DNA of 64,000 nt, taken from the NCBI GenBank assembly GCA_963700775.1, contig CAVOYU010000001.1:434001-498000 (forward strand). Direction: 5' to 3'. Numbering within the stretch: position 1 is the stretch's first letter; every line of letters starts with the position of its first letter. Position numbers and translations under genes: made by a program. This document shows, in pieces, positions 19,866 to 27,817 of the stretch. The notes beneath the pieces are model-generated. The model saw only the letters and a program-made list of their open reading frames with translations, was not told the DNA's origin and did no database searches. The stretch is from Thermohalobaculum sp963700775 (GTDB lineage Bacteria > Pseudomonadota > Alphaproteobacteria > Rhodobacterales > Rhodobacteraceae).

Positions 19866-20607
19866 ATGAGATCCCTTCGCTTTCTGTCATTCCGGTTGGC
19901 CGGCGTGGGCGCCGCCCTGGCGCTCTCCGGGTGCGCAGGCCCGGACGCTGCCCGGACGCAGCCCGGCAACCCCGCCGACCAGCGCCTCGAGATCTTCGCC
20001 GCCGCCGACGCGCTGCAACAGAAATGGCGCCATGTGCGCATCTGGGGCGAGTTCGAGCTGGACCCTGGCCGCGGTCGGCGACCGGGTCGCCATCGTTCCG
20101 AGCGTCGATGGCTCGTCCACGGCGCTGGCGCGCCCGTTCGAACTCGACACCGGGAAGTGCCCGGTCGCCGAGTGGACCTGGCGGGTGGACGCGCTGCCGG
20201 AGCAGGCCGACCTCGCGAGCCGGGACAGCGAGGATGTCGCCGCCTCGGTCTTCTTCGTGTTCGGCGATCCGGGGGCGCTGTCGAACCCGAGGCCGGTGCC
20301 GACGATCCGCTATGCCTGGTCGACGGCGGCGAATCCGCCCGGCGCGATCGTCGACAGCCCCTACTTCCCGGGCACGCTCCGCAGCATCGTGGTGCGGAGC
20401 GGCCCGGACGGTCTCGGCGCCTGGGTCGCCGAGCGGCGGGACCTCCGGGCGGACTACGAAGCCGCCTTCGGCACGCCGCCCAAGGAGCCGGTCAGGGTCG
20501 TCGCCCTGTTCACCGACAACGACCACCTGAAGGAGCCGGTCCGGGCCATGTACCTGGAGGCCAGCGCCCTCTGCACCGAGCTCCCGGACGAGCCCTGGCT
20601 GTTCTGA
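19866..20607 (+). pseudogene. DUF3047-family lipoprotein, frameshifted
   Basis: The frame from ATG 19866 gives a lipoprotein signal peptide ending LALSGC and a first segment through KWRHVRIWGE. The rest of the DUF3047 domain continues in the next frame from about 20053 (WTLAAVGDRVAIV, WRVDALPEQADLASRDSEDVAAS) to the stop at 20607. One extra base at about 20052 explains the break. Removing it gives one clean protein of about 246 residues. DUF3047 proteins are exported and of unknown function. The break may be a real mutation or an assembly error. Confidence 0.75.
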
Positions 20608-20661
20608 CCGCCGGGGCGGCATCCCGCCCATGCGGCCGGCTCCGCTTGCGCCGGGATTGCC

Positions 20662-21036
20662 CTACCGTCCGGTGCTGGGCGCGGACCGGGTCCCCGGGCG
20701 GCAGATTTCGAGGGCGATGTAGTAGCTGACCGACCCGGGCTCCAGCGGCCCGAACGGGCTGTTGACATACTGGGCGGCAAGCTCCTCCTGGGTGTCGGCG
20801 TTGCCGGTATAGCGGAAGGTCCAGTAGCGGCAGTTCACCTCGCGCCGCGCATAGCTGGTGCCCAGCGCCCCCACACGCTTGGTGATGATCTCGAAGATCC
20901 CCGGCCCCATCTCCCGGCGCCCGAGATCCTCATAGGTCGCCGTCGGGTCGGCGAGCACCGGGATGATCGCGCCCGCCGCCGCGGAGGGCGGGGACAACAG
21001 CAGGAACGGGGCGACTGCGAAGGCCCGCCAAAGCAT
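20662..21036 (-). CDS. Small secreted hypothetical protein
   Basis: 124 residues. An N-terminal signal peptide (MLWRAFAVAPFLLLSPPSAAA) precedes a compact domain with several Tyr residues and two Cys. No family was recognised. The start at 21036 has GGAGAG about 5 bases upstream, and the longer frame to 21087 would bury the signal peptide. It is in line with the lectin-like gene upstream and may share its transcript. Confidence 0.65.
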   Translation of the reverse strand: MLWRAFAVAPFLLLSPPSAAAGAIIPVLADPTATYEDLGRREMGPGIFEIITKRVGALGTSYARREVNCRYWTFRYTGNADTQEELAAQYVNSPFGPLEPGSVSYYIALEICRPGTRSAPSTGR

Positions 21037-21166
21037 ATGGTCTCTCCGGATGAGGGTGAGCGGTGCGCCGGCGGGCGATGCCATCAAGGGCGGCGCCGGA
21101 TGTCAATCCCGGATCGGCGGCCGCCTGCCGGACGGCAGGCGGCCGGCCTGTGTGTTTCCGCCGGCG

Positions 21167-21808
21167 TCAGTCCGCGGCGAAGCAGTAGAAGTAGCCGTTG
21201 CCGCCGGTTCCCTTCAGGTCCTCCTGGCTGCAGCCGCGCGAGGCGTGGGACGAGTTCCACGAGGTGTTGCCGCCGCCGTGGCGGTCGTGGTGGCCGACGA
21301 TCGCCGAGCCCTCGCCGTTCGAGGTCCAGTTCGAGCAGGTCTTGTCGCCCTCCTGCCAGGGCCAGAAGGCCATGCCGTCTTCCTGGGTGCCGGTCAGGAT
21401 GTCGTGCTCGTTGGCGTCGTCGTAACGGCCCTTGATCCGGTTGCCGTTCTCGTCCAGCGCCGTGCGCAGGTAGATGTTCGGCAGGATGTGGAGCTGGTCG
21501 AGATCGGTGGCGATCAGCTCGCCGCGGGCGTTGTACCACGGACCCTGCCCGATCCGCAGCCGTGCCGATTCGCCGCGCTTGCCCGGCTCCTGGGTCGAGA
21601 GGTAGGCGCGCCAGGTGCGGCCGGTCGAACCCGCCGCCTCGGCCAGCTTCTGGCAGTGCGCATCGGCCCCCTCGAGCCCGCCCAGATTGGCCCCGTCCCC
21701 CATGCCGACGCTGGTGATGAAGAAGCTCATGTCCTGCGCACGGGCAGCGCCCGGCATCGCCCCGAGCCCCAGCGCGGCCCCGGTCAGAATGATCGCTGCA
21801 AGTTTCAT
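21167..21808 (-). CDS. Exported lectin-like (endostatin/C-type-lectin fold) protein
   Basis: 213 residues with a signal peptide (cleavage near AARAQD). The domain begins MSFFITSVGMGDGANLGGL, then GADAHCQKLAEAAG and TWRAYLST. This is a conserved exported family of bacteria with a predicted C-type-lectin-like fold. Four Cys probably form two disulfides (AHCQ, KTCSNW, RGCSQ, YFYCF). The ligand is unknown. It has an AGGGAGAAA ribosome site. Confidence 0.7.
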   Translation of the reverse strand: MKLAAIILTGAALGLGAMPGAARAQDMSFFITSVGMGDGANLGGLEGADAHCQKLAEAAGSTGRTWRAYLSTQEPGKRGESARLRIGQGPWYNARGELIATDLDQLHILPNIYLRTALDENGNRIKGRYDDANEHDILTGTQEDGMAFWPWQEGDKTCSNWTSNGEGSAIVGHHDRHGGGNTSWNSSHASRGCSQEDLKGTGGNGYFYCFAAD

Positions 21809-21900
21809 CTGTTTCTCCCTTGCGGTCTGAGTATGCCCGGCAGAGCCGTCGCAGGCCGGAAGCCTAGAATAGTGCCGGCGCGGCGTGGATCACAATTGCT

Positions 21901-21959
21901 TGGGCGCGCCGGTTTCTGGGCGCGAAGGTTCTTTGGGCGCACGGGTCGTTTTGGGCGCG
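21901..21959. repeat. Iterated TGGGCGC motif
   Basis: TGGGCGC occurs four times at 21901, 21917, 21934 and 21952, spaced 16-18 bases apart, in the gap between the Gly-rich protein gene and the lectin-like gene, upstream of the latter. It may be a low-complexity tract or a set of phased sites. No function is known. Confidence 0.5.
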
Positions 21960-22041
21960 CGGCCGCGCGGGCGGCGGGCACGGCCTGATCCCGAGCGACG
22001 GCCGGACTGGCCGCCACCCGGCGAAACCCGGACACGCGCAT

Positions 22042-24060
22042 TCAGCCGCCGGCGGAGGCCCTCTTCCTCTGGCCGGAGCGGCTCGACAATCCGCCCGGCG
22101 GCGGCGGGACGTCGGTTGACTCCGCCATGATAGCGCGGAGCCCGGAACCGCCGTCGGGCAACGGGAACGGTGTCACCTTGTCGGACTGCGGCGCCGGGGG
22201 AACCGGCCCCAGGCGATCGAGGGCCCGGCCGACCCTGTCCTCGACCTCCTGCGGCGACGGCAGGCCGAGATCGCCGGTCGCCCGCCGCGCGCACCGTTCG
22301 ATGGCGTCGCGGACGTACAACACGACGCGCTCCGGCGTCACCGCGGTCCGGGCGGCCTGGGCGCCGTCGGGGCTGGCGACCATCGCCCGCGTCTCGGCTC
22401 CCGGCACCTCCGGAACGGACCCGCCCGCGCACCGCGATGCTTCGGCGGGCCGCGCCGGCGCCCGGACATGGCCCATCGCCCGCCGGTCCGGCCAGCGTCC
22501 GGTGTTCCCGCCGGTGCGCCAGACCCCGGCGATCGCCATCATGCAGAGCAGGGCGACGAGGACGCCGATCATCGCCCCGGCCGGCAGGCGCGCCGGGGCC
22601 GCCGGCGCGGCCCGGTCGATGACCGCGGCCGCGACGATCCCGCGCCCGTCCACCTCGGTCCAGCCGGACGGCGGCGCGCCGGCCAGGCCGGGAACCGCGG
22701 AAAGTTGCGCCGGCGTCGTCAGTGCGCCGGGAACCGCCCGGTCGCCGCCGGAAGGCGCGGCGGGGGGCGCGCGCCGCCCGTCGAGCGCGCCGTCATTCAT
22801 GGCATGGCCCGGCTGCGGCGGCGCCGCGCCGGGCGCGGGCGGCAGCCCGGTCGACGCCGCCAGCTCCGCCAGACCGGCGAAACGCGCGGCCAGACCCGGC
22901 CCCGCGAGCCCATGCGCGCCTGCGGCATGCGGAAGCGCTCCGGGACCGCCGCGTGCCGCGACGCCGCCGGATGCCGGATCCACCGCTAGGGCGGACGCGG
23001 TCCCGACGGCCGGCACCGCGATGGCGGCGGGCGCGGCCATCGCCACCACCGGCCCGCCGGCTTCCGTCCCGGAATCGCCCGGTGCACCGGTCGCCGCCCA
23101 AGCCAGGCCGAGGGCGGCGAGTTCCGTCTCCGCGAGCCCGGTCTCGATCTGCTCCGGCACCAGTGGCAGATCGCGGACCACCCGACCCGGCTCGCCGACC
23201 GGCCCGTAGACCGTCGCGCCCAGGGCGACAAAGACCGCTCCGGCGTTCCCGGCCCACAGCCGGGGTTGATCGGCGCCAGACGGTATCTCGAGGCTCTCGC
23301 CCGCCGGCAGGATCCCTTCGAACACGATTCCGCGGGCATCGGAGACCTGCACCCAGGCCTCGCCCGTCGCGATCAGCACCGCCGATGCGGGCAGGATCGA
23401 ACCCGCCGCCGGTGCGGGCGCGGCGACGCCGCTCGCCGCCACCGCCTGACCGGCCGGCCTGGCCACCGGATTCGCCGAGGTCTCGGGGGCCGCCCGCACC
23501 GCCGCGACGGCCGGGCGAGATTGCCGGGGCTGCACGGCGGTCCGCGCCCGAGCGGGCGTCCCGTCGGCTGGCTGCGGCAGGGCGGCTTCCGCCGTCCCGC
23601 CGGGCTCGGTGCCGAGGATCGCGCCGAACAGGGAATCCAGGAAATTGCCGCCCTGCGGCTGCGACGGGATAACTCCCGGCCGCCGGCCGGAATTCTTGCC
23701 GCTCTCGCCGCTGCCGCGCGAAGCCGAATCGACTCCGAACCCGGCACCCGCGCCGGCCCCGCCTGCGCCACCGGCCCCGCCTGCGCCACCAGCTCCTGAC
23801 CCGCCAGCACCGCCGCTGTCACCGCTTGCGCCGCCACCGGCCCCGCCGGCCCCGCCAGCACCACCGGCTCCGCCAGGGCCGCCGGTTTCACCGCCACCGC
23901 GTCCACCGCCACGCCCGCCGCCCTTCCCGCCACCGTTCCCGCCGGCCTTCGCGACGGCGGTGGGCGTTACCAGCCCGTCGCCCCCGGGAGCGAGCGGCAC
24001 CGCCGCGAGGCAGAGCGCCAAAAGCGATCTTGTCAGGAAAGGTATCGGGCGGCACAGCAT
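22042..24060 (-). CDS. Gly/Ala-rich membrane-linked protein with a RodZ-C-like domain
   Basis: 672 residues. It has a signal peptide (MLCRPIPFLTRSLLALCLAA), then a collagen-like Gly/Ala tract (about 38-110). A DUF4115-like domain follows at about 223-305 (AVLIATGEAWVQVSD, then WAGNAGAVFVALG, then GPVGEPGRVVRDLPL), resembling the C-terminal domain of RodZ. A long Pro/Ala linker, one transmembrane helix near 520 (MIGVLVALLCMMAIAGVW) and a short cytoplasmic tail close the protein. It lacks the RodZ N-terminal HTH. The start at 24060 has GGAGG 6 bases upstream. Role unknown; probably periplasmic or envelope-associated. Confidence 0.65.
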   Translation of the reverse strand: MLCRPIPFLTRSLLALCLAAVPLAPGGDGLVTPTAVAKAGGNGGGKGGGRGGGRGGGETGGPGGAGGAGGAGGAGGGASGDSGGAGGSGAGGAGGAGGAGGAGAGAGFGVDSASRGSGESGKNSGRRPGVIPSQPQGGNFLDSLFGAILGTEPGGTAEAALPQPADGTPARARTAVQPRQSRPAVAAVRAAPETSANPVARPAGQAVAASGVAAPAPAAGSILPASAVLIATGEAWVQVSDARGIVFEGILPAGESLEIPSGADQPRLWAGNAGAVFVALGATVYGPVGEPGRVVRDLPLVPEQIETGLAETELAALGLAWAATGAPGDSGTEAGGPVVAMAAPAAIAVPAVGTASALAVDPASGGVAARGGPGALPHAAGAHGLAGPGLAARFAGLAELAASTGLPPAPGAAPPQPGHAMNDGALDGRRAPPAAPSGGDRAVPGALTTPAQLSAVPGLAGAPPSGWTEVDGRGIVAAAVIDRAAPAAPARLPAGAMIGVLVALLCMMAIAGVWRTGGNTGRWPDRRAMGHVRAPARPAEASRCAGGSVPEVPGAETRAMVASPDGAQAARTAVTPERVVLYVRDAIERCARRATGDLGLPSPQEVEDRVGRALDRLGPVPPAPQSDKVTPFPLPDGGSGLRAIMAESTDVPPPPGGLSSRSGQRKRASAGG

Positions 24061-24312
24061 GACGAACCTCCGCACGTTCGGAGCCACACAATCGAGCCAC
24101 CACACCCACAAGCAAAGACGCTGCGCCTGGCATCCTAGGCACAATCACCGGCGTTGGAAAGTTTCGAATTCGCACGATTCCGCAACATTCCGCGGCCGGG
24201 TCGGCGAAGCGGCCGCGGCGCCCGCCCGGCACCGCGCCCTTCCCTTCCGGCCGGTCTCCGCTATCGTTCGCCGAAGAGGATTCACCGGAGAAACCCGGCA
24301 AAGGAGGCGCCG

Positions 24313-25281
24313 ATGAGGAAGATCCAGGTCCAGGGCGTGCATCACATCACGCTCAACGGCGCCGATCGGCAGACCTCGGTCGATTTCTGGGAGGGCGTGC
24401 TCGGCATGCCGCTGGTGTTCGAGCAGCCGAACCTCGACGACCACTCGATCAACCACCTCTATTTCGATCCGGGCGACGGGCGGCTGATCACCGTCTTCAC
24501 CAGGGAGGACCGCAAGGCGGGCGAGCGGGTGAAGGACCAGGTGGGCTCGGTGCATCACCTGGCGTTCTGGGTCAGCCTCGCGGTCTACAAGCAGATCGCG
24601 GCCCGGCTCGACGAGCGCGGCATCGGCCACACCGGCGAGATCGACCGGGGCTTCATGTGGTCGATCTACTTCCGCGAGCCCTGCGGGCTCAGGCTGGAGC
24701 TCGCCGCCTACAAGTTCGAGCCGCCGCCGGGCCTGACCCATGCCCAGATCCTGCGCCGCGCCCATGACCTCAGGGTGGCACGCGGCGCGCTCAACATCGA
24801 GGACGCGGACCTGGCCGACGCCATCGAGGCGCTGATGGCGGAGCGGGGGCTGAGTTCAGCGGGGGGTGAGGGGGCCGTCCGACGTCTCGGCCATCGGAGA
24901 GTTCCAGAGGGCCGCCCCCGCAGCGGATGGCCCCGTCTCGTTCCGTCCGCCCGGTCGCTCGGCCGCATCAGGCTCTTCATCAGGCTCTCGGTGCCGTTGA
25001 GCACGGCCAGGTTTTTGACCTTGCCCGCGATGGCGTCGAGCGCCTCGAGCTCCGTCAGCCGCAGCATCACCGGGCGCTCGGCCATGACCCTCGGCCATGA
25101 CCTTCGCCGTGTCGAGCGGAGCCCGCGTCGCCGCGGCCTCCTCGCGCCGGCGGATGACGTTGGCCTCGGCCTCCTTCTCCGCCGCCACGACGCGGTTCCA
25201 GGCGGGGCGCGGGCACGCCTGGGCCGCCCCGGCAAGCAAACGCTGCAAGAGCCGGTCGCGGGACTCCCGATGGTTGCATAA
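24313..25281 (+). CDS. VOC/glyoxalase-family protein with an aberrant C-terminal extension
   Basis: 322 residues. The first 140 or so form a VOC domain with metal-site patterns VHHITLNG, HLYFDPGDG, VHHLAFWV and GLRLELAAYKFE, as in extradiol dioxygenase/glyoxalase-like proteins. A clean AAGGAGG lies 5 bases before the start. The helical tail to about residue 185 (ADLADAIEALMAERG) looks native. From there the frame runs through the antisense strand of a slipin remnant without meeting a stop, so the last 135 or so residues are probably spurious sequence gained by a rearrangement at about 24870. Confidence 0.75.
   Translation: MRKIQVQGVHHITLNGADRQTSVDFWEGVLGMPLVFEQPNLDDHSINHLYFDPGDGRLITVFTREDRKAGERVKDQVGSVHHLAFWVSLAVYKQIAARLDERGIGHTGEIDRGFMWSIYFREPCGLRLELAAYKFEPPPGLTHAQILRRAHDLRVARGALNIEDADLADAIEALMAERGLSSAGGEGAVRRLGHRRVPEGRPRSGWPRLVPSARSLGRIRLFIRLSVPLSTARFLTLPAMASSASSSVSRSITGRSAMTLGHDLRRVERSPRRRGLLAPADDVGLGLLLRRHDAVPGGARARLGRPGKQTLQEPVAGLPMVA
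24960..25215 (-). pseudogene. Slipin (stomatin/SPFH-family) C-terminal remnant
   Basis: On the minus strand the segment WNRVVAAEKEAEANVIRRRE, then TAKVMAE, then PVMLRLTELEALDAIAGKV, then NLAVLNGTESLMKSLM matches the C-terminal part of slipin-type SPFH proteins. A 13-bp tandem duplication (25077-25102) breaks the frame between the two halves. The SPFH core is missing. It is a dead fragment lying antisense to the tail of the VOC gene. Confidence 0.7.
25077..25102. repeat. 13-bp tandem duplication causing a frameshift
   Basis: CTCGGCCATGACC occurs twice head to tail. On the minus strand it repeats GGTCATGGCCGAG. Thirteen bases shift the reading frame of the slipin remnant, which looks like a replication-slippage event. 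Confidence 0.85.
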
Positions 25282-25440
25282 ACGTCACGAAATATGTTGC
25301 CCGCATGACTCACCCGCATGGTCATGATGCCTGGGGGTGAGATGTAGAAAATTTCATCCGCTGGTAAGGTCGAGGCAGAGAAGGGGCACCACACAGAGAC
25401 TGCCGGAATCCACCACCGGCCAATGAAAGGAAGCTTTCGG

Positions 25441-25647
25441 ATGTGCAAGGCAGAGCAGTTGGTTGCGCAGTTGAGTGAAGGTGAAAGAAGGTCTCTAAGA
25501 ACGCTCCGGGCGAAATGCGCCCAGCGCCCGATTTCCACCAACCACGAGGAGAAGCTGATCGAGCTGGGACTCGCCGAGCTGAACGGCGGCAATCCCGACC
25601 TGACCCATACCGGGCGCCGGGTGCTGGCGATGATCGGCGGCTGGTAG
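25441..25647 (+). CDS. Small hypothetical protein, paralogue 1
   Basis: 68 residues (MCKAEQLVAQLSEGERRSLR, then LIELGLAELNGGNPDLTHTGRRVLAMI). The ending LGLAEL...DLTHTGRRVL resembles the wing of a small winged-helix domain. The start at 25441 has AAGGAAG 7 bases upstream; an earlier in-frame ATG at 25423 lies before that site. A hairpin-forming pair CTCACCC/GGGTGAG lies at 25309-25341. A homologue follows at 25926. Function unknown. Confidence 0.6.
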   Translation: MCKAEQLVAQLSEGERRSLRTLRAKCAQRPISTNHEEKLIELGLAELNGGNPDLTHTGRRVLAMIGGW

Positions 25648-25925
25648 GCAATATCCATAAAAGCAAGGCCCTGCCAGGCGGCGTCCTGGCAGGTGGTGTG
25701 ATGGCGGGCGGTTCGCCGGCAGTTGGCGTTCTGGCCCGCGGAGGCTTGCTCGGACCGGACTCCCACTCCATCTATGTGGCGCTGACGCAACAGGTGCCGA
25801 TTGGTTGCGGCGGGCCACGAAGGAAACACATTCCGGTCGGGTTCTATGGTTACCCGGTTCTTGCTGAGGCACTCAGCCGAGCCGCGTGGGGTGGATCGCA
25901 TAATTCCGGACGGAGTTGCGGTGAG

Positions 25926-26135
25926 ATGTGGAGCAGAGTGAGAGAACTGGCCGATCGGCTGACCCCCGACGAGCGGACTTCCCTGGCAGAGCTGGATGAC
26001 GGGCCGCTGCGCGAGCGGATCCCGTTCAGCCATGCCGAGCGCCTGCTGGCGCTGGGGCTGGCGGAACTGACTTTCGGCCGGCTCGACCTGACCAGCGCCG
26101 GCCGGCACGCGCTGGCGGAGCTGCGCGCCGCCTGA
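25926..26135 (+). CDS. Small hypothetical protein, paralogue 2
   Basis: 69 residues. It shares the layout of the previous gene: an N-terminal helix (ELADRLTPDERTSL), then HAERLLALGLAELTFGRLDLTSAGRHALAEL. Length, motif order and the LGLAEL core agree, so the two look like a tandem duplication, although their DNA has diverged. About 280 bases without a gene separate them. It may be a small winged-helix protein. Function unknown. Confidence 0.55.
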   Translation: MWSRVRELADRLTPDERTSLAELDDGPLRERIPFSHAERLLALGLAELTFGRLDLTSAGRHALAELRAA

Positions 26136-26376
26136 GGGCTGCGCGCGGAGATCTCGCCGCGGCCGGGGGACTGCCAGGACGCCGGCTCGCACGGGCCCGC
26201 CAGCCACAGCCGCATGGGACGCGCGTCCCCCGCAGAATCCGGCTCGCCAGTGTCCCGTCCAGCGGACGGTCGATGAGGCTTTCCCCGGCGTCGGTGAAGC
26301 GACCCATCCGACGTTCTCCCGAACACCTCCGCCCGGGTCACCGCCACCGCCGCCTCACCCCCGGTTCATCCCCGGT

Positions 26377-27669
26377 TCACCCCCGGTCGATCACCTCGAC
26401 CGCCAGGATCGTCGGCAGATGGCGGGCGATCTCCTGCCAGGTATCCCCCTCGTCGAGGCTGGCAAAGACCGAGCCACTGTTGGTGCCGAAATAGACGCCC
26501 GCCGGGTCGCGCCCGTCGCCGGCCATGGCCTGACGGAGCACGGTGAAGAAGCAGCCCCGCTGCGGCAGCCCCTCGCGCATCGCCTGCCAGCTCTGCCCGC
26601 CGTCGCGCGAGCGCCAGACCGCGGCGGCCGCATCGGGCGGGAAGCGGCCGGCCATGTCGCCGTTCAGCGGCAGGGTCCAGAGCGTCTGCGGATCACGCGG
26701 GTGGACCCGGATCGGGAAGCCGAAGGTCGAGGGCAGGCCCGGCGTGATGTCGTCCCAGCTCCGTCCGCCATCGGCCGAGCGCCAGACGCCGTGGTGGTTC
26801 TGCTGGTAGAGCAGGTCGCTGCCGCCCGGCGCCCGCATCATGTTGTGGACGCAGTGCCCGGTCTCGCCGTCGCGGGGCGCGGCCGGGTGGTCGTGATGGC
26901 CGCAGGCCTCGGCGTTGGAGAGGCGGTTGCGCCGCTCCCAGGTGGCGCCGCCATCCTCGGTGGCGAAGACGCCGGCGGCCGAGATGCCGACCCAGAGCTT
27001 CCGCGCGTCCGCCGGGTCGGGCACGATGGTGTGCAGCACCAGGCCCGCCGCGCCGGGGTTCCAGCTCCCGGCCGATGGGTGGTCGGAGAGGCCCTGCACC
27101 CGCTCCCAGGTGCGGCCATGGTCGCGGCTCGCCAGCAGGCTCGCGGGCTTGGTGCCCGCATAGAGCGTGCCGTGGGCGTGGCAGAGCGACCAGATCTGGG
27201 CGAAGCCGTCGCCGAACGGCAGCGGCTTATCGCTCCAGCCGATCATCCGCGCGAAATCCGCGTCGTTGGCGGCCCAGTCGTCCATGGTGCCCCTGGTCAG
27301 CCGGGCGACCTCCCAGCTTTCGCCGCCATCCTCCGAGCGCCAGACCCCCGCCCCGTGCCAGTCGCCGCCGCCGCCGGCCCAGAGCGTGCCCGTCTCCGGG
27401 TCGCCGATCAGGTGGTTGACCGGCCAGCCGTCGCAGAACGGCCCCCGGACCGTCCAGCCGCTGCGCCCGCCGCCACCGTCGAGCAGGAAGGCGCCCTTGG
27501 TGGTGCCGATCAGCACGGCGAGACCGCCGGTTCTTGCGGGACCGGATGCCTTGGGACTGGAGGTCTTGGGACTGGATGCTCTTGGGACTGGGTTTCCTGG
27601 ATCTGGATGCCATGGGACGCGCCCTCCGCCGGCGCCGGCGGAGGCTAGCACGGCGCCTCCGGGCGGCAT
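26377..27669 (-). CDS. Exo-alpha-sialidase-like BNR/Asp-box repeat protein
   Basis: Up to 430 residues with repeated Asp-box motifs (SEDGGESWE, SRDHGRTWE, TEDGGATWE, SADGGRSWD, SRDGGQSWQ, SLDEGDTWQ), which build a beta-propeller. These WD40/YVTN/BNR-like proteins are often annotated as glycosyl hydrolase or sialidase-like. No sialidase Arg triad was identified, so enzymatic activity is unproven. The start is uncertain: ATG 27669 and 27729 are both possible. The family usually begins at LAVLIGTTKGAF, about 45 residues into this frame, after a Ser-Pro-Lys repeat. Confidence 0.65.
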   Translation of the reverse strand: MPPGGAVLASAGAGGGRVPWHPDPGNPVPRASSPKTSSPKASGPARTGGLAVLIGTTKGAFLLDGGGGRSGWTVRGPFCDGWPVNHLIGDPETGTLWAGGGGDWHGAGVWRSEDGGESWEVARLTRGTMDDWAANDADFARMIGWSDKPLPFGDGFAQIWSLCHAHGTLYAGTKPASLLASRDHGRTWERVQGLSDHPSAGSWNPGAAGLVLHTIVPDPADARKLWVGISAAGVFATEDGGATWERRNRLSNAEACGHHDHPAAPRDGETGHCVHNMMRAPGGSDLLYQQNHHGVWRSADGGRSWDDITPGLPSTFGFPIRVHPRDPQTLWTLPLNGDMAGRFPPDAAAAVWRSRDGGQSWQAMREGLPQRGCFFTVLRQAMAGDGRDPAGVYFGTNSGSVFASLDEGDTWQEIARHLPTILAVEVIDRG

Positions 27670-27817
27670 AGCCGGGTCCGCCCGGCCGTGATCCGTCCGG
27701 AAGACGCCCCAGTGGACCGGACCCGGCAATTTCCGGAAAATTTACCAAAAATCCTTTCTTCCGCGCGATCCTCCCCGATCCCGTCCCAGTTCAGCCCGAA
27801 GACCCGAGGCATAGCCC

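Noticed and set aside
21805..22041. 78-residue minus-strand frame between the lectin-like and Gly-rich genes
   Set aside because: No ribosome site, low-complexity Arg/Pro/Lys content caused by the TGGGCGC repeats, and overlap with the lectin-like gene start.
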